From: Polytrichum commune
Lineage: Eukaryota; Streptophyta; Polytrichopsida; Polytrichales; Polytrichaceae
Assembly (NCBI GenBank): GCA_950295325.1
Contig: OX485807.1
Location: 38,222,440-38,286,439 of the forward strand
Length of the DNA stretch: 64,000 nt
Direction of reading: 5' to 3'
Part shown: positions 58,511-64,000 of the stretch, in pieces
Layout: the number at the start of each line of letters is the position of its first letter
How positions within the stretch are numbered: the first letter of the stretch is position 1
Notes under the pieces: model-generated
The model's input: only the letters and a program-made list of their open reading frames with translations
Database searches by the model: none
Told to the model about the DNA's origin: nothing
Translations under genes and position numbers: made by a program

Positions 58511-60480
58511 GTAAGTAATGAAAGTAATGAAATTGCAATGAAACCGCGAACCAACAATCTACATCATTGATGCCCACAAGTCACATTCTAGCTTGATGAC
58601 TTGGTCACACCAAACAATACTTACGAGATGATCATAATTACTATAATAAAACTTAACTACTGTGAAAAAAAATTGCATTGATAGTAGTAAAACAACACAG
58701 TGGAATAGTCGTTAGGACTTGAAACTGATAAAATGGACCACTTAACTATTTTGGACTATGGTGATGTCACTCAAAATCATGTGTAACAACCTCCTTTACC
58801 CCTAAATGCCTAAGTTGTTTTCTGTTTTCATCCATCAATTATATTCTGTGACTTTTTGGTTTCAAATGACATTTTCACCTTTCTACAAAGTTGTGAATAA
58901 TTAACATATGCTCACATCCATACAGTTTTCACATTCAAAGACCTCCATGAGCTTCATAAATGTAATTTACAAGAATTTGACTTCAAAAATTCCTAAGGGA
59001 ATGACATAATATTTCATGTTTGTCAAAGTTATCACAAACCTACGTTTCTTTGAAGCTATGGGAGTTCACCAAACAATATTGATCACATGTGGAAGACATA
59101 CCAAAAATGCTTTCCACTTTTAGTAAGGAACTAAACAAAGAGAGATAACGCATTCAAACCTTTTTTTTTATGACAATCATTATTATTCTTGCCAAAAAAA
59201 AAGGGGGATAGTGAATAATGAAGTCCATCTTAGATGGCTTAAATTTAGTCTAAATCCACTCAATTTGACCCTCCCATGCATGACTTTATATATTTTTTAA
59301 GTTGGTTGAAATGGAATCTTTGGGTATATATGCACTGAGTGGTCTTAAAAAACAAATCCAAGTGACCATCAAATATCATCCATTTCGAGACAAGGAAGAT
59401 TCTATGTGAAGTTTTCATCCGTCCTCAACCTTAGTTAGTTGTATTTCTTGAGATCTAGTGTAAAGTGAAGTAAGATTGTCACTCATTGGGAGCTTAAAGT
59501 TAGTTTAGTGCTTAGAATGCGTACATGGCATTTAACCCCTTATTGCGTCTAGGTGTATTCTAATGAACTTGGAACTTTCATACCACCCTTAGAGTAGAGG
59601 CCAATTCAACCCAATATCCTCAACATTTTTTTTATGATCAACCACTTGTATGTGGATCCCAACTTCATTATGAAGATCTAGGAAAGGAACTGAGAAATAT
59701 GGAAAGTCTTTGTGCTCAGGGGGGTCATTGGTGAAAATCGTAGAAACTACGTGCGATAAAAATAAGGTCTAATATATTCATTGTAGATAAATTTTGCAAA
59801 AAAATGTACATATAATATAGGGGTTCTAAAATAGTGAAACATTTTTACATGTAAAATACTATCACATATTATAATGGCCTATTTTATCTAGTCAATACAT
59901 GTAAAATAGCATGGAAATAATTACTAGGGGTAGCGGGTCTAGGGTAGGGTCTGTGCTAGTGGATGAAAAGAGGTAATTTTATGTTGAAAAATCTTGGATG
60001 GATGACTTCGCATGCTAGTTGGCTTGAACATTACTAACATATCTAATGTGGAGTTAATGTTCTCGACCTATATGCCAGAAGGGAAAATTTCAGCACATTG
60101 TTTGAAATGCAATCTTCTTTCCAATTTTCTTTGGCAACATAAGTAAAATAGGGTATTCTAAAATGATTCCCTAAAGTTTTTATAATTACTGATAGGGTGA
60201 ATTAGAATACAAGCACTTACCTTTATTTTGAAAGAATATTGTAGTAAGGTTTTGCTCTCATTTAAATAACCCAAAACCCAGGGTACAAACTCTCAAGGAA
60301 GGCTTCACTAGTGTCTATTACAGGCATTTGTCACTTCATAGTTCATCAATTAGACCAAAGGGTTGCTATATTCACTCTAAAACATGACTAGTATGTTTTT
60401 TGCTCTTCTCTTCTCTCTTGGTTTTCCTCTCGATAATTCTTAGTCAGTGGGATATGTGTGTCAGTAAGTTGTAGTTTCCA
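58511..60480. other. Gene-free AT-rich stretch
   Basis: No gene or repeat supported. Confidence 0.4.
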
Positions 60481-62350
60481 TATCGCCATGAGATTTTGTA
60501 TAACAATAGTCAAGAGAGAACAACAGTCGTTGAGTATCACAATTGTCTTTGGTAATCATTGGCCAATGCAACTTCAAATCACAACAATTCCTTCATTACT
60601 GGGTCAAGGTTAATTCCAATACAAGACAAATTGTTCATTCCTTAATATCAGTTTGAATCATTACTCACAATTCATGCAACTAACAAATCTTAACGGATCA
60701 AGCTATAATCTTGGTCGCCCTGCACAACCTGCAACAACAACAACTAGGGCAACACACAAGACAATAGTTGATTGTGTTAATTCGCATTTCATACTCAAAA
60801 ATCAAATTTCTTGACTAAGTATCAATTCACAACTCAACTTAAAACTAGGATAACTTATGCCTAAATCTCATTGATAATCCAAAGTTCATCTTATCTTAGA
60901 CTTATTCTCAATAACCCTAACTTCTCAATTTCCTGCTAATTAACTGATCAGAAGTGATTTCTCATCACTTCAATTGATTAGGATCCTCTCATTAACTTCA
61001 CTTTCCGAATTATAACTCTATCAGCCTAAAGTCATCATTTTAACTATATTCCCATTCGGATGATCTATTTGCTTCTCTCAATATGGCCTCTCACATGCTC
61101 AACTATAATCAATTATTCCACTTTGTAGTCTGGCCCTTGGCCTTACACTTCCTCATCCTGCCCATCCTAGGCCTCATCAACCGTCAATAGTTTAACTCTC
61201 AGCCTTTCATCTTCCTCTCTCAGGGTCAATAGTTTAACTCTCGGCCTTTCATCTTCCTCTCTCAGGGTTTGGCTCCACTGGCGCTCAACAATACTTTGTT
61301 TCTACCCTATGTATCTTTCGACATGGCTAGGTTCTCTTTCTTTCGGCACTATCATATTATAGTTTTACTCTCTCACTCTCGGTCACTCAGGTTTCTGCTA
61401 TTTAGCGGCAACGGCCTATAGTTCCACTCATTTTATTCTCATGTAATGGTTTTCTCACTTTCCCTCATTTCTGCTTCACATTCTTTGGCCAAAAATATAA
61501 CATAAGCTCTAGTTTCAATGGGACTCACCGCCCATATTTTGACTCAAACTCTTATCTACGTTATTCTTATCCCTCAATCTCTAACTCTCTAACTGAAGAG
61601 ATTGTTCATTCAAACAATAGTTTCCTTCTGCAACAATCCTCACACTTTTGATTCACAATTTCAATTTGCTCAACCATATTCAATTGTTCACGCTCAGACA
61701 ATAGTTACATAATGTTCAATGTCTTGCGGCAATCGTCTTCGCTCCCAAATTCACTCAACAGATCCTCATACATCTCTCAATCTCATAATCTCTTCTATTC
61801 CCACAATTCGCTCAATTCACTGTCCACTTTGCTTCCTCTTCATCAGCTCTCACATACTTATTCTCTCACTCCAACGTACTCAATTTCTCTCACATTTCAA
61901 TCTTCGTTATTAGCACTCTCAGCAATAAACAATAGTGCTTCACTCTTGCATTCCAATAATCAAAATAGATAATAGTTTGACCACTCTTGGCCATTCAACA
62001 TAACTCAAAATTGAAATTACAAAGTTCCTTCACGGAAATTGGTAACCCGCAATCACTGCGGTGATTACTCAAAGTAAATAGTTAATTATTGTCCTCGCCC
62101 GAATGCGGTGTTGAGGGAGACTAGCCTATAGGTTTTTCTCTGTGCTCAACTATGATCAAAGATTGTCTGCTTGCTTCTCCCTCGCCAGCCCTCTTAGCTC
62201 AGCGGGGGAAGACAATAGTTATCAACCGTCTAAGGCCTCCTAAGGCCGTGCCTATGGTTATAACTACCCTAGCCAATGGTTCAACTATTTCCGGATGAAC
62301 TTCATTCGAGACTCAACTATTTGCCTATGGTTAAACAAATTGGCCAAAAC
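60481..62350 (+). repeat. Pyrimidine-rich block with recurrent CAATAGT
   Basis: CAATAGT or close forms at about 60503, 60762, 61184, 61226, 61613, 61699, 61930 and 62212, plus TATAGT or AATAGT variants in between. It is often followed by TTNACTCTC. The plus strand is strongly C/T biased. No frame is protein-like. Confidence 0.45.
61183..61266 (+). repeat. 42-bp tandem duplication
   Basis: GTCAATAGTTTAACTCTC starts both units (61183 and 61225); they differ at one base (CTCAGCC versus CTCGGCC). Confidence 0.9.
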
Positions 62351-62639
62351 TTCGGCTCACAAATACCATACCTTATAATCTTTTCTGCAAGGTAAATAGC
62401 CCCCCGATAAATAGGTCATGCCCTATTTTCAAGGTGGTCAAAGTTCATTGACCGGATCATGATTGTCTCTCACAATGAGCTTGAATGCCAATTTTGAAAC
62501 ATGTTGGTTTGAGGTGTTGCCCACATTGCTAAACATGGTTGATCCTTACAATGGGCAACCATAATATTCTTCAACTGCATGATTGTGTTCAATTCTATAT
62601 ATAGCATTTGACACGGGCTTACCTTCATGGGGAGAAGCT

Positions 62640-62880
62640 GTGGAAATAGGAAGAAATTGATGTCAATACAAATAATGAATAATGTTGGTATGAATAGTAT
62701 GAATAATGTTAGTATTTTCAATGATAGTGCTATTATGAATAGTATTTTTGTGAAAAATACTAGGATGAATAGTGTTTCCTATGAATGTTGCCAAGATGAA
62801 CAATGATTCATGTGAATAGTATCGGGAGTATACCTTTACCCAAATTTCTAAGTGTAAGCCTGAATCCATGAATAGTAAAT
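62640..62880 (+). repeat. GAATAGT motif cluster
   Basis: At least five GAATAGT copies (near 62693, 62736, 62764, 62814, 62870), with GAATAATGTT.GTAT units between them. Degenerate short-period repeat. Confidence 0.5.
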
Positions 62881-63674
62881 GAATATTCTTCCTTTGTTTG
62901 GGGGCTCCACATAATATGATTGACATACTTCATGGTCATGGAATTGACCCACATGGTTGAATAATGTTATGACATACAAAAATGTGTATCTTGAAAATAT
63001 GTATCTTCGTTAACATCTTAACAACCTTCTATGAGCTTCAAAAAACTTTGGAGCATTGTTCTCCTTCAAAATGAAATTGAATGATTCTTGCCCCTATTTG
63101 TTCTTGTAACTTTAAAGTATCTCCATGCCAAGTTGGGGAGGGGTGGATGAAAACATGACGTGGCTCCACAAGGGCCATAAGGGTTATAAATACCATGTGA
63201 AACAACTATGGCAAGCTCTTGGTCATTTTCATAAGTTGTTGGTCAAAATCGCGAGCTCCCTCAAACAAATCACTTCTCTATATGTGGGTCTCAAACCTAT
63301 AGCTTTTTGAACAATTTTCAAATTGTCACATAATCTCCTTTACTAATGTCTCACTTTGAGCATGATCACTATACACTTGCTCAAAGTATTGAGTTGTCAT
63401 CTAACGTTAATTTATTTCAAAATTCCAAGACTTTGATAAATAGTATATTTTACTAAAGAAAATGACTTTATAAATAGGTTCATGGTGTAAGTTATATTTA
63501 CCTATAGGGTCTTGAAAAATATCTCAAAATCCCATTTTATCTACTGATAGGGTGCCAATTATTCAAGAGATTTAGATCAGTAGCCCATCTTGTACATATC
63601 CCCGACGACACGTGGTTTACAAAAATATAAAGCTTATGATCTCATTAGGAATTTGTTGTGGATCAAAGAACATG
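62881..63674. other. Gene-free spacer
   Basis: Nothing recognised. Confidence 0.4.
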
Positions 63675-63935
63675 TACTGAAAAGACATGAGTTCAAAGAG
63701 ATTAGATAGTGTGATCAAAACATGAAAACCATTATGCGCTCAACAATCCACTTGATCGGACAAACCTATACATACGACCAATTGATGAACATGAGAATCT
63801 TCACTCCAATAACAAACAACATATTCGTACTAACCCCAAAAATGATGAGGAAAATGGCTACATCCTTGATTCGGATTTGCTAGCCAACCCATACTACAAA
63901 TCGCATGTTTTCGTATCCTAGAAAAAGTAGGCTAG
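63675..63935 (-). repeat. Dispersed repeat family G, copy 6 (inverted)
   Basis: Minus strand reads AGGATACGAAAACATG, TAGCAAATCCGAATCAAGG, CCTCATCATTTTTGGGG, GTGAAGATTCTCATGTTCAT and CTATCTAATCTCTTTGAAC, the family G order. Confidence 0.5.
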
Positions 63936-64000
63936 TCGGGGAGAAAAAGTAACCATTTAAGACCCGTCTAACGTAACAAGGAAGGGGAGATTATATGCAA

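Noticed and set aside
1-64000. tRNA, rRNA, CRISPR or operon features
   Set aside because: None recognised; sequence is of plant nuclear type. A tRNA scan was not possible by eye and could change this.

Overview
The window looks like nuclear DNA of a streptophyte plant; I cannot name the lineage. The evidence is a KIN-7 (CENP-E-like) kinesin with plant-type architecture and 23 GT-AG exons, a plant-style selenoprotein-H-like protein that carries Cys rather than Sec, and intergenic DNA filled with MITEs (Harbinger-, hAT- and mariner-like), LINE fragments and an LTR remnant. Gene density is low: I can support two host genes in 64 kb. Nothing bacterial, organellar or viral is evident.

Layout. 1-936: decayed LINE end (RNase H plus zinc knuckle, minus strand) cut by the window edge. 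1.1-2.6 kb: MITE pieces. 2.75-6 kb: gene 1, a 4-exon gene for a 335-residue protein with an AT-hook, a histone-H1-like Lys/Ala/Pro/Glu repeat tail, an acidic patch and a C-terminal SelH/Rdx thioredoxin-like domain with CKQC. 6-13 kb: mostly unrecognised sequence with one MITE, a 74-bp tandem duplication and a weak LINE trace. 13-33 kb: dense repeat territory with at least eight repeat families, a LINE 3' end with an intact 347-codon frame and hairpin-forming tail (21.3-22.5 kb), and an LTR with its polypurine tract (26.2 kb). 31.9-33.46 kb: degenerate AACCGGTG tandem array, interrupted by MITEs, that abuts a GC-rich leader. 34,763-46,556: gene 2, the kinesin (1,358 aa predicted). 47-55.6 kb: four hAT-like MITEs rich in AACCGGTT, a Harbinger-like element with one of those hAT MITEs nested in it, and more copies of families seen on the left. 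55.6-64 kb: AT-rich DNA with a foldback, a LINE zinc-knuckle remnant, a pyrimidine-rich block with recurrent CAATAGT, and a GAATAGT cluster.

The two genes are far apart and there is no sign of joint function: one is a likely nuclear redox protein, the other a microtubule motor. The transposon families cross-validate each other through several copies, matched terminal inverted repeats and target-site duplications (TTA/TAA/TGA/TCA for Harbinger-like, 8 bp for hAT-like, TA for mariner-like). No transposase frame was seen, so the MITEs depend on elements elsewhere. The points most worth a second look are the AT-hook/H1-tail/SelH architecture, a 30-bp near-perfect hairpin inside a kinesin intron, a MITE with an arm of about 70 bp in an internal hairpin, the paired hairpins in the LINE tail, and the AACCGGT-rich repeats on both sides of the kinesin gene.
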